Below the pieces are notes generated by a model, which had not been told where the DNA came from, searched no databases, and saw only the letters and a list, made by a program, of their open reading frames with translations. DNA of 64,000 bases from the NCBI GenBank assembly GCA_003024785.1, contig PUQB01000583.1:62001-126000 (forward strand). Reading direction: 5' to 3'. Made by a program: the position numbers and the translations under genes. Shown in pieces: positions 34,798 through 45,525 of the stretch (positions within the stretch are counted from its first letter, which is position 1; each line of letters begins with the position of its first letter). Source of the DNA: Selaginella tamariscina (lineage: Eukaryota > Streptophyta > Lycopodiopsida > Selaginellales > Selaginellaceae).

Positions 34798-35440
34798 CAT
34801 GTCGCCGTGACGCTCACACTAGCCTCTTGTCGCCGCAAAAAAAAGAACAAAAGTGCCCTCTCTCAACAATGGAGAATGGAGAAGAAGAATGGGTAGTCCT
34901 GAACCTTTACCCTAAAATCTAACACTTAACCCTTTGACCCTTAACTATAAAACTGTGTTTAATTAAACCATACAACAGTATATAATACTTACGATAAATA
35001 ACATACTATATAAAAGGATACAAATACAAACACATATTTAAGTAAAAATTTGTATGTTAAAAAACATATTATTATATAATTAAATAAATATTCGTGTAAA
35101 AATATGTATTTATAATGTCTACATCTGATAAAATACTGGATCAAATAACTATATAATTATAATAAATAAATTAACAGAATATAAACAAGTCATAAATAAA
35201 TATGTCAGATGAATGTAGATTAGACACACATTTATTTAAAAGACAATAAAGATTGCTCTATCTCTACGTGAAGTGCTATACTATATTAGCATCTAAGATC
35301 TATACGTTTCCTTGAATTAAATATTCGCCCACGTTGAGTCATGATTGTGAATTTTTGAAATGGTAATATCCGATATTTACCAAAAGATGATTAAGTAATG
35401 CTGTTGTTTTTCTGTCACGTTTGTGGTAACTGCTTGCAAA
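34798..35440. promoter_or_regulatory. Divergent promoter region between the two transposon genes
   Basis: About 640 bp separates the start of the minus-strand methyltransferase gene from the plus-strand transposase ATG. The left part (34800-34880) is purine/pyrimidine-skewed and leader-like; the rest is very AT-rich. 'ctatataaaagg' near 35009 and 'ctatactatatta' near 35275 could serve as TATA elements, but no pair is convincing. Shared control of both genes is an inference from layout. Confidence 0.45.
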
Positions 35441-38400
35441 ATGGCCAGGATTGTTTACGGCAATTTGGATCACGATGTTCCTGTGATAGATGGTGTTGGA
35501 ATCATTCTTACTAATCAGATTAGAACGTTCTTTGGCATTTTTGATTGGCAAAGTGTTCGTCTTTTTAAACTTCTTCATGGGCAATCTGCTTTAGAGATCG
35601 AAATAAACGAGGACCAAGATGCTGGAGGGAAGGATAATCCAGGATATGTTTTGTTACCGGATGAAGGACCATTGTTTAAGCTTGTCGTTGCTTCTGACTC
35701 TGAATACTCAACGTTGAAGAACCTTTTCACTTCTAATACCTGCAAAAAGGGAAGAATTCTTATCGAGGGTTCCACGATCATTCATACAAATGAATTGCCT
35801 ATTGCGTATGATGGGGATGTCATTTTTGAGCTCCCTCCTTCCGAATACAAATACAAAGGAATGAATCGGAAAGAGGATGGACATACCTGGACAGCAGGAA
35901 CGACCAGCAACTGGAATTTTCAAGCGAGGGTGTCCAGGAGCAAATGTGTTGGGAGCCTTTGCTGTATCAACCCGGACTGCCCTGCTTCTAAGGCAGGATT
36001 TCCGAACTGCACTAAATGGAAAGGATGTATTGTTTCCCCACCTTCAATCGACAAACTGGCAAAAGGATTGACATGTTTTTTCTGTAAAGAAAATCCATTG
36101 TGCCTTGAAGTTTGTCATGCTGTGGCGTTTTGCGTTTTCCCAGACGACATAACCAAGACTAGATTGTTTATCCACCAGGGAAAACATTCACATCCAGTGG
36201 GTGATGGTGTTTCTGCATCGAACAAAGAAGAAATGCATATGGCGGTCCAGAATGCAACAGAAAGAACTCCCAGAGCTAGTCCAAGAGTCATCGAAATGGC
36301 AGCATGTAAAGATGCTATCTTTGGTTTCTATTAGATAATTCTGAGCCTGGAAGTTGGGATAAGCTCATGGATCATTTGCAACCATTATCAAACAATCGAA
36401 GGTACAATTAGAGTTTTACTTTGTGCTGAGCATTCTTTGATAATACCTTTGATGCAGAGTTCGTCAATGGGTAGCGTCCGCAAAGAGAACTGCTGCTGAA
36501 ATGCCAGAGAATATTGATGGATTATTGGAGCTGAAACGAAGGTTGTCTATCCCATTCATCCACGTGATTCACTATCCTGGGATGAATTTCCGTGGTTCAG
36601 ACGACCAGGCATTAGTTTTTAAGATGACGGTTTCAGGGCCAGGTTCTGGAATCGATTATGTAAGGATGTGCCAACCTCCTCTTGGCCCTTTGCAGAAGAG
36701 TTGGGTTCTACTTGATCACACACACCGTGTTGTTGATAAGTGGATCACTCTGGCATTGCATGTTTACGACCCAAAGTAAGATGTTATCTTTTTGTTGTTT
36801 GCTTAACTCTTTGATTATTTTATAGTGTGCGCCGATTATCCACCATTGCTTATGGTGACATGAAGAGACAAACGGCTGGAGCTGTGGAGAAGTTTTTTCG
36901 TGCTATGTTGGATGTCTGTTCCGAGAAGGGAATCTACAATGTGCAGTTCGCTGGGTTTATGTCCGATGAAGCAGGAGCGATCTGGCAAGCAATTAGGAAT
37001 GTGTTCTTTAATGGCCAAGAAATTCCTGGACGTGAACGGAGCTGTATCTTTCACTATGAACAAGCCATACAACGTGTGACAAGGAAGTGGGTCCCTCTTG
37101 AACATCAACAACAACATCTTCAACTTTTGAGATCATGGCCAACAGCCACATCAACAACTGATCGTGAAGAAATTGAAAATAATCTTTTCCGCTTTTGGAA
37201 TGAAAATGTGAAGGATGTTGGAGTTATGCAGACGTGGTTTTCATGGTGGGAAAGACAGAAGAATCATATTTCAAATGTTGTTCTTGAAAGCATGCCGGAG
37301 AATGCTGCAAGGGTTGTGCCCATGACAAACCAGTCGGAGTCTGTTCACGGAAGATGGAGGAGGGCTAGAGATTCAAAATACATTTCATTGTACCAAGCTA
37401 CAATCCACGACCTGACTGAATCAGTGCGACAATGTGCTCTTGTGAAGGCTTTTAGAGATGGAAGGTATAGTGGTTCCGGGCCGACTTCAGAGGAGCTCTC
37501 AGCAAGGTTCGAGAGAAGAATGTCAAATGCTAACTCAACAACACCTACAGCAAAGGTTATCATCGACTTAGTTGAAGATGTTGCTCCATCAAGCATGCAG
37601 GATACTGCTTTTGTGGCTGCCACGAATGTTGAACATCGCACTGTGCAAAGAAATATGGGGTCAGAGGCTGAACGATCCCACCGACCGGACATCTTCTATA
37701 GTGAACAGGTTATTCCAACACAGTGTAGACGGAAGCGACGATTGGATTTTCAACTTGCAGAAGAACATGAAGAATATGTTCTGGTTGAAGAACAAGATGT
37801 TACACCTGGACAATGGGCGATTAGAAGATGTGGTGAAAGAAGTTCTGTGAAATGTCTGGCAGGCTTTCCCTCTTCAGGAGGTCAGTGGAGTGCTTGTGAC
37901 AAAAAGATCAGTCCTAGTGGTAATCGAGTGGCTGCTCCTTGTTTTTTTGGAAGGATCAGATACAATGACAAAGAAACTGGTGAAGAATGCTTTCGCTCAC
38001 AAATGATGTATTTTTGTCCAACAAACATGCTTTGCAACAGACATCCAAGACCAACTATTGTTTCTCCGCCAGCTTCTACCTCGGTTTGGAAAGTTCAAGT
38101 GGGCACGAAGCTGATAGCAATGGAGATCAATGATCTGGCAAGATCAGGTTTTATGCTAGCTGGGCTTCCTTCAGCTCATGCAGGAGTGCCAGGTTTTTCA
38201 ACACCTCATGTTCCTTCAGTTCCTGTTGGAGTCACTGGATTTTCAACACCCCCTGCACAATTTCGTGGACCTCCTGTTCCTGCAAGTGGTCGTGCAACAA
38301 GAACACCTTTAGGGATGTCTAAGAAACAACAGGTAAGTTTTGAAGCATGTTTGACGTTGGGAGCATATGTCGCAGAAGTTGACGTGGTTGATCCTCCAAC

Positions 38401-38659
38401 ATGCATTCGCTTCAGAGTATGTGACAACGACCATACATCTGCTTGGGTTGTCATTTGTAGCGCACCATCTTGTTCATGCTCGGAGTTCTGCAATGGTCGT
38501 CAGTGGGTGCCTTGCAAACATATGTATTTTGTTTACAAGCGTGTACTGGGAGCTGATCCTCGAGTTGTCAAGCATTTGCAACGTCGTACACTTGCACCCC
38601 GTGAACTAAGTTCTTTATTGATGCTACCAAGGAACCTCCATCCTCCACCATCTATTTAG
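35441..38659 (+). CDS. MULE transposase with GCM1-like and SWIM zinc fingers
   Basis: About 1035 aa in three exons: 35441-36401, 36458-36775 and 36826-38659. The ATG at 35441 is the first. Residues about 150-230 form a WRKY/GCM1-type zinc finger (KCVGSLCCINPDCPASKAG, then C and H ligands to HSHP), a DNA-binding fold known from MULE transposases. The catalytic DDE triad is visible: D in WVLLDHTHRV (36714), D in FMSDEAGAIW (36965) with the CIFH motif 25 codons on, and E in NQSESVHGRW (37337). A SWIM finger near the C-terminus reads CSCSEFCNGRQWVPCKH (about 38468-38520). Exon joins restore DPNVRRLSTIAYGDM. One fault: a stop at 36332-36334, where one missing base shifts into LLDNSEPGSWDKLM. Codon use and domain completeness suggest recent activity. 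Confidence 0.88.
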
Positions 38660-38825
38660 TGTGTTTGGTTTGTTTTCAAACAGCTTCGGTTTTATATTTG
38701 TTATTTCAAACTTATAATTTTCAATATAAATTTTAATGGTAATTTTATGCTTAGCATATTTTTAAGTAATTTAACTATATTTTCTTTAAATACAACAAAA
38801 ATATACTACCATATTTTGTATGCGG
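38660..38825. other. 3' region of the transposase gene
   Basis: AT-rich DNA after the stop codon. Possible poly(A)-signal context 'caatataaattttaat' near 38724. No other feature. Confidence 0.35.
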
Positions 38826-38973
38826 CGCCGCACTAGAATATTCTAGAATATTCTTGAAAATTTTGGAAGGTCCAATTGTGTGTACACTTGGCAGTACGAA
38901 AAATTTCCGTACAGAATATTCGAGGATATCTAGACGGAAATCGTACGGAACAACAGAATATTCAAGAATATTC
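38826..38973. repeat. Right subterminal GAATATTC cluster and terminal inverted repeat
   Basis: GAATATTC occurs at 38836, 38846, 38914, 38956 and 38966. CGCCGCACTAGAATATTCT (38826-38844) is the inverted partner of 30295-30313, with one mismatch. 'ccgtacagaatattcg' (38907-38922) matches the left end on the same strand. Confidence 0.8.
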
Positions 38974-39035
38974 AAATCTAGGTCAAGCTCGTTGACCTGC
39001 GCTCAATTTCGCCGTGCCCCCAGAGTTATAATCTC

Positions 39036-39085
39036 TCTGTAGCACTTTCCTCCCTAAAATAACACTGATTTTGACAGGTAAACCT
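39036..39085 (+). repeat. 50-bp direct repeat, right
   Basis: Near-identical to 30197-30246. It continues into 'agtgaaaactggaatagta', which resembles the copy-1 block near 6003-6040 ('gtaaacctagtgaaaactgg'). The right side therefore looks like pre-insertion host repeat. Confidence 0.93.
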
Positions 39086-40461
39086 AGTGAAAACTGGAAT
39101 AGTAACCCTAGGCAGAAACAATTGGTGTGAGTGAGAATGTACAAAGTACGCCAAGCAAACAAAGGCATATTACCTACCATAGAGTGGGCATCAAATACCT
39201 TGTCTTTCTTTTTAATCTGTTTATTAATTAAACTTAAATAAGTATTAAACCTATTAACTGGCACCTCCACCGTTATCTGTGACGTTTTTACTTAAAAATA
39301 ACTATATCGCGTGTATCTAAAACTTCACTCACAAGTAGACTTATATGTTTCTTTTTTTTAATTTCAATCACAACAAGACTTTTAGATTTTTTATTTTTTA
39401 TCTTTTTCCTTAGCATTGTTATTCCTTTCTTTGACTCTAATGTCTTAATTTAAAAAATGTGATTACTATATTTCATCTTCATCTTCGTCCTCTTGTATAA
39501 TGTGTTCATCGAACATGTCACTAGTATCTTATAAATTTATAAAGCAGCAATATCCCCACGGGTTGCAAATGAGCCCAGCTAACCTATGCATGAATATCCA
39601 GGCTGGAAACAAGCCTGGCATTTGGCCATGGTTGTGTTTTCAGCTTCTCGCCTCGTAAGCATAGAATTGTGGCTTTTCATGATTTCATTTATGTGAAATC
39701 GTTATCTTTATAGGTATAACTTGTAGGCATCAGATTATATCTTGCGTATGTATATCACATTCGTATAAATGTACTATAGATGCATGCATGATAAATTCTT
39801 GTATACATAAATGTATAACTAATCTGTTGTACTTTGAAAACATGTGTGAGAGAGAGGTTTCTTTGACACACTATGCACTCCTAGATAATTATTATAATCT
39901 TGATTGTCAAATCACCATCCTTCTGTTTCCAATTTAGAAACTATGCAAATGTGTAATTATAATAATAATAATCATTAAATTTCCAATTGCATTTGATATG
40001 TATGAATATATATGTAATTAATAATATTTTTTAATTTTTACTAAATTTTCGGAAGGATAAAGTTTTTAAATGAAACTATAAACTATCTTAGTTACATAAA
40101 TTTTGATGGACCCAACATAGCTTTGTCAAGTGTAAGATTCTCTTTGATATTGTTTTTTGATCTGTTACCTTTTACAGCACGATGCAGAATGCATGAATTA
40201 AATAAACTTATATTTGAAGAGTTACTGAATAAACGTAGGGAGGAGAGAGCTTGTCTACACTTCTTACATTTGAGCTCTTTAAGAAGCTGAACAAACCATA
40301 CATAGCAGTTGGGGATGGCTATTACATGCTTTGTATTTATAAAATAGTAACATAAACGACTTAAAACAAAGAAAATTAAATAAGATAAGTGCAACAGACC
40401 GTTTTATTTTCTTTTTATTTACTTAAGAGATGTTCAGCATAAACATAGACAGATAGCAACT
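39086..40461. other. Flank of the insertion, then collinear copy-2 spacer and 3' flank of A
   Basis: Bases 39086-39190 are present only in copy 2 and resemble the dispersed repeat at 5594-6428. From 39191 the sequence is collinear with copy 1 from 641. Bases about 40240-40420 keep about 165 bp missing from copy 1, including the family's 'gagctctttaagaagctg' and an inverted poly(A)-signal block ('accgttttattttc'). No gene. Confidence 0.6.
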
Positions 40462-41121
40462 TTAGCAGCAAGTGAGAGTGTTCTGATGCAGTTGTTAAGA
40501 TCACGAACCAATTCCTCCCCACTGCAGAAAGCTCTCACGTTGCTACCACCTCCGCATGCGGACGTTGTTACAAGATCGAATTAAGCTGCTTTAATCATAC
40601 GAGAACAGAGTCATGGTGATGGTAATTACACGAGAACAGAGTCATGGTGATGGTAATTACACGAGAACAGAGTCAATGGTCATCGTCATCGTCACGACTG
40701 TCGCAATAATTTTATAATATAAATATGAAATGTAAAACGAATCTGCTTAAAAATAAACCTGTTTATGTTAAACTCATTGGCTTGAACAATCTAGCTGGCG
40801 AGTGGTGCTATTGAACCCAACACACTGGTTTATGTCGATGCAGGTTGGGAGTCTTATTCCTGTTGAATTATCGATCAAACGTCTTGCGGAGGGAGGAGAG
40901 ATTACATTACATACTATACTAAATACTAATATACAGATTTCATGAACAACCGCTCGAACTGCTGAAATTACTAGGGTTTTTAAAAATTTAGACATTTAAA
41001 TTACACTATCTGAAAATTACATAATGAGACAACCGTATGAAGAATTTAAGCTGTGTATACGTACTTGAGCAGAGCTGACAACAGCTAAGAGCATGCGGAT
41101 GGAGGCCTGTAACGAAGACAT
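40462..41121 (-). pseudogene. CVNH lectin pseudogene A, copy 2
   Basis: Same broken structure as 1710-2335: signal-peptide-like exon (41065-41121), missing N-terminal lectin segment, a central piece reading RLIDNSTGIRLPTCIDINQC, then an unrelated interruption containing a 31-bp repeat array, then a C-terminal piece. It differs from copy 1 by a few substitutions and by the array length. Confidence 0.8.
40599..40682. repeat. 31-bp tandem repeat in pseudogene A, copy 2
   Basis: Units at 40599-40629 and 40630-40660 are identical ('acgagaacagagtcatggtg' plus 'atggtaattac') and a partial third follows at 40661. Copy 1 has a single unit-like sequence near 1848, so the array expanded or contracted after duplication. 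Confidence 0.9.
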
Positions 41122-41586
41122 TTAATAGTTTAATCTAAAACTTTGTCCTTCCAAAAATTTAAGAAAATAAAAATCAAGATATGTACAATTGCTTCTTTAT
41201 TAAGCGTGCAAATCTTAAAATCTACTAAGACAGCGACAAAATCTTATGTCAAAATCTTGAAGAAGACATTTTAATAAAAGGATTTTAATGATTATTATTA
41301 ATAATTAATTGGTCATATTTAGAATAATATATTGCTGCTTTATAAATTCCAGAAAAAGAATAAGAAGGATAAGCCATGCCCCAACTACTTGTTTCGAAAC
41401 TATTCAGAACTTGTATATATTGAGAAACTATTCAGAATTAGTACGGAAGGTCCCTCGATGGGAAACAAACTGTAATCTAAAAAAATTTAAGGCATCTCAT
41501 TAAAATAAAATGCCAACCGTTTTATTTCCTTAAGAGATATTAATCACTCATTAACATCTCAACATAAACACGTATAGATAACAGAT
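41122..41586. other. Spacer between loci A and B, copy 2
   Basis: Collinear with 2336-2801 and nearly identical. No gene. Confidence 0.5.
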
Positions 41587-42123
41587 TTAGCAGCAGCGGA
41601 GAGTGCCTTCAATGTTTTCAATGCAGTCGTCAAGATCACGAACTGAAGGCACACCACCGCAAGTAGCTCTCACGTTGACACCTCCGTAGCTGATGTTGAT
41701 ACAAGATGCAACAAAGTTGCTTGAACAGTCGAGCTGGCCAGTGGTGCTATTGAATCCAACACACTGGTTTACATCGATGGAGGCTGGGAATGTTACTCCT
41801 GATGAATTTGCGCATCTTGCAGACATGATATTACCACTGAAGGAGATATTAGTGCAGGACTGCGAGAAGTTGCAAGCCTACAAATGAAGACAAATGTCAT
41901 TTTTCTTTCCAAACAAAATGAAGACCTTGTGTGTGTGACATTATGTCACGTTCTTTGTTTTATGTTACATTAAATTCACTACAACATATTATAGACTTCA
42001 TGAACAAGACAGAATACTATACTTAACCTGGTTGAAAAACCCTAAACTGTGTATACTTACTTTTGCGTGGCCGATAACAGCTAACAGAATGCTCAAGATC
42101 ACTAAAGCACGAATGGGAGCCAT
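41587..42123 (-). CDS. Secreted CVNH lectin B, copy 2
   Basis: Exon 1 (42061-42123) and exon 2 (41587-41877) encode the same 117-residue precursor as copy 1 (2802-3323). The signal peptide starts MAPIRALVILSILLA, and the lectin domain has paired cysteines SC...RC and SC...TC and a Cys-Cys end. Splice sites GTAAGT and TTTGTAG are conserved. The intron is slightly longer, carrying an added 'gaagaccttgtgtgtgtgac' near 41920. It is one of only two loci intact in copy 2, and the lack of protein change suggests either a very recent duplication or the same allele. Confidence 0.9.
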
Positions 42124-42193
42124 TTCTAAAAGCAAGCTTTGCAAATGAATATAGAAGATAGATGATTGAGATGATCATTTCCAAAGCATCTTA

Positions 42194-42360
42194 CTTATAT
42201 AGTCCCCATTTTGTGTTATCTTATCAAGTTGCGTGTTGCAATCCAACAGTTCTACCTTGGTGTGCACCCTGTAAAGTCTTGGCAAGGTTACCGTATACGT
42301 TATTATTTGCTATTTTTTATATACGTGTATGGATATGGACTGGGCCATGTTCACTGCTAT
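42194..42360 (-). promoter_or_regulatory. CVNH promoter of gene B, copy 2
   Basis: Minus-strand TATATAAG at 42194-42201, 71 bp before the ATG, with the same upstream 'aatggggac', 'ttgcaacacgcaac', 'ccaaggtagaac' and GGCCCA blocks as copy 1. Confidence 0.75.
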
Positions 42361-42548
42361 CAGATTGCGTTGTGCCTGGACTCTTGTGCCATACCCGCTT
42401 AGTAATCTAATATTATTTTCAATCACTCTTTTATATCGATTTTATACTAATAAATTCATATTTAACTTTTATAATTTAATATCTGAAGTCAGTCCTCCCA
42501 TTGATATTAAATTATTATCTCTAGAGACAATAATGTGTGCGCATCTGT

Positions 42549-42892
42549 TTGTTTTGACACATTTCTTTCAATTGCGCAACTTTTCAGACACTTGCGTTGA
42601 TCTCTCCCAGAGATGTTAATCACTCATATAAACATCTTAGCGTAAACACATACAGAGAGCAGCAGCACGTGAGATTGCCATTAACATTTCCAATGCAGTC
42701 CAATCACGAACAAACGGTTCACCACCGCGAAAGCGCTCACGTTGGTACCTTCGATGCTGACGTTGTTACAAGATTGAGTTAAGTTGCTTGAACAATCTAT
42801 TGAAAGTTGAAACCAACACACTGGTTTATTTATGTTGATGCAGGTTTGGCGTCTTATTCCTGTTGAATCGATCAAGCATCTTGTACATAGGG
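42549..42892. pseudogene. Chimeric inverted CVNH fragment C, copy 2
   Basis: Same inversion chimera as 3757-4092: a plus-strand intron-end and exon-start piece (42549-42608) meets a minus-strand lectin exon remnant (about 42659-42892, IDSTGIRRQTCININ, LTQSCNNVSIEGTNV). The coding remnant is unchanged between the copies. Confidence 0.75.
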
Positions 42893-44722
42893 TAGTGTAA
42901 GTAAATAAAAGAAAATAAAACGGTCCGTATGTCTATGGGTTATTTGTTGTGTGTCCGTATGTCTATTGTGAACGCCCCCATCAACTCTCAACGACCATCC
43001 TAAATCACCCATCGCTGACATCATAAATCGCTCATTAATTATTAGTCTGAATCGCCCCGTTAATATCTATTTTAAATTATATTTAACGGTTATCATAAAT
43101 CTTAAACAATTAAAATCTTAAACCTCCATTTTATGATTATTCTAAACTCTTTAAAATTTTTAACATAAAAATAACTTAAAAAAAGATAAAGATAGTGAAT
43201 AAAGAGTTAAGTTATTGCATAATTAATAAGTAATCACAATCAACGTTTCATATAAAAAGAAATTATAATAAAAATTACACTAGAATAAATTCGTTAAAGA
43301 TAAAATAGTTTTATTTTTTTTCACAGCTATAAAATCATACTTCGGGTGTTCATGTTCATGCCGTTCTCACTGTTATTAAAGATAATAATTAAGTTAAAAA
43401 TTTATTAAATAATTAATTAATAAATAGTAAATATATATTACTACATATAGTAAGTTTATTATGTGAGTTTGTTTTCGTGACATTATTGACTTAGCAAACA
43501 TTTTAAATTATATTAAATGATCATTTTAAATCTTAAATTCTAAATTTGAAATTTATGTAACATTATTGTCAACTTCAAAAAAACTTATTAAGTTAAGGAT
43601 AATAATTGAGTTAAACAATTTAATTTAAAAATAAATTCATTTAAATTCAAAATAATAATTAACTTAAACTTTATTAATTAATAAATTATTATTAAATAAT
43701 TAAGCCCACCGATAGCGAGCATGTGTACTATTTAAATATAAGTTTATTTAATTCATGAATTCATGTATAATCATCTATGTTGTGAAAGGTAACAAGGTTA
43801 AATCAATATTAAAGAGGCTTTTTACACATGTAACGACTAAAGAGCAAGAAAATCATGTTATGTTCTTGAAGAATCCAAATTGTTTACAACTACTTTTGTA
43901 AAGTTTTTACTGATTATTATTAGTAATTCAACATATGGAAAGCAACTGGACATTTAATGATTATTATTAATTATAAATTACATATATGCATAGTATCTAA
44001 ATTGGAAATAGAAGGATGGTGATTTAGAATATGGCAACCAAGGTTATAACAATTATTTAGGAGTGCATAGTGTAGTGTGTCAACAGAAGCCCCAAGAGTA
44101 GTGAATTTGTGCAGCAACAGAACCTCTCTCTCTACACACACACACAGCACATTTATATGAATGATGAAGATATAGATACATGTGGGCATAAGAAGTACAC
44201 ACATGAATTGAGTATGTGTATCTGATGCCTACAAGTTATACATATAAAGATACGGAAACAACACGAATTCACATAATGAAGATAAAACGATGTGAAGCCA
44301 CAATTCTATGCTTATGAGACATTCCAAGTGCAAGGGCCAAAGGCTTTCGGACCTGGATATGCAATTCATGCGCAAGACATTTTAATTACACAAGTATTTT
44401 AAATTTTGAGAGAAATCAGCAGGTCACGGGTAGTTTATAAAATGCTTATGCAAAGTATTACAAGCATTAAATACAAAGCTAAGAATAAGAAGGGTAAGCC
44501 ATGCCTAAACTGCTTGTTTCTGAAACTATTCAGAACTTGTATATTTAGAAACTATTGAATGCTTAGTTATGCCTATGGATGAGATATGGAAATTTATGGA
44601 AAGTAAACTTAACTAAAGAAATGTAAGGCATCTCATTAAAATCAATTAACTTCAACCATTTATTTACTTAAGAGATATTAATTACTCATTAACATCTCAA
44701 TAAACACTTATAGATAACAGCT
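42893..44722. other. AT-rich spacer and 3' flank module, copy 2
   Basis: Collinear with 4093-6745 but lacking the 835-bp block. Carries the poly(A)-like block near 42900, the 3' flank module (43740-44330) and a short AC run near 44136. No gene. Confidence 0.6.
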
Positions 44723-45296
44723 TTAGCAGCAGCGGAGAGTGCCTTCAATGTTTTCAATGCACTCGTCAAGATTACGAACTGAAACCACACCACCGCAAGT
44801 AGCTCTCACGTTGATACCTTCGAATCTGACGTTGTTACAAGATGCAACAAAGTTGCTTGAACAGTCGAGCTGGCCAGTGGTGCTGTTGACGCCAACACAC
44901 TGGTTTACATTGATGGAAGTTGGGAATGTTACTCCTGATGAATTTGCACATCTTGCAGACATGATATTACCACTGAAGGAGATATCAGTGCAGGACTGAG
45001 AGAAGTTGCAAGCCTACAAATGAAAATAAATGTCATTATTTCTTTCCAAACAAAGTAAAGACCCTGTGTGTGTGTGCCATTAAGTCGTTTTCTTTGTATA
45101 TGCTTACATTAAACACTACAACGTATTATAGACTTCATGAAAAGAATGTAAGCTGCAGAGAATACTAGGCCTATATAACCTAGACATATATACTATACTT
45201 AATCTGGTTGAAACAACCGTAAACTGTACTTACTTTAGCGTAGCCGATAACAGCTAACAGAACGCTCAAGATCACAAAAGCACGAATGGGAGCCAT
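44723..45296 (-). CDS. Secreted CVNH lectin D, copy 2
   Basis: Exon 1 (45234-45296) encodes MAPIRAFVILSVLLAVIGYAK less one residue, a signal peptide, and is followed by GTAAGT. Exon 2 (44723-45013) encodes 96 residues with both 13-residue Cys loops, SINVNQCVGVNSTTGQLDC and ECIENIEGTLRCC. It is intact at 117 aa. It differs from gene B mainly in the second half (NNVRFEGINV against INISYGGVNV). The copy-1 counterpart (6746-7313) has at least six small indels. A TATA box lies 74 bp upstream (45370-45377). Confidence 0.9.
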
Positions 45297-45369
45297 TTGT
45301 AAAAGCAAGCTTTGCAAATGAGTATAGAAGATATACGATTGAGATGATCATTTGTTTCCCCACCATCTT

Positions 45370-45525
45370 CTTATATACTCCCCATTTTGTGTCATCTTAT
45401 TAGGTTGCGTGTTGCAATCCAACAGGTGTGCACTGGCAAGGTTACCGTATACGTTATAATTTGCTATTCTTCTATATACGTGTATGGATATGGAATGGGC
45501 CCTGTTCACTGCTATTTGATTGCGT
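45370..45525 (-). promoter_or_regulatory. CVNH promoter of gene D, copy 2
   Basis: Minus-strand TATATAAG (45370-45377). The base before it differs from paralogues ('gggagtatataag' instead of 'gggactatataag'). Upstream are 'ttgcaacacgcaac' and a GGCCCA-like element near 45497. Confidence 0.65.

Larger units (their letters stand above)
30197..39085. mobile_element. MULE-type DNA transposon carrying a ParB-methyltransferase gene
   Basis: About 8.9 kb present in copy 2 but absent from copy 1. It holds two divergent multi-exon genes: a MULE transposase (35441-38659, +) and a ParB-like/DNA-methyltransferase gene (30493-34797, -). Outer limits given here are 50-bp direct repeats with one mismatch (30197-30246, 39036-39085). 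Inside are imperfect inverted repeats (30295-30313 against 38826-38844, 18 of 19) and eight GAATATTC palindromes. The 50-bp direct repeats are longer than the 9-11 bp target duplications usual for MULEs, so the exact ends are uncertain. Confidence 0.8.

Noticed and set aside
36302-36334. A 29-bp intron in the transposase gene (GTAAAG...TTCTATTAG)
   Set aside because: Far below plant intron size; a one-base frameshift is simpler.
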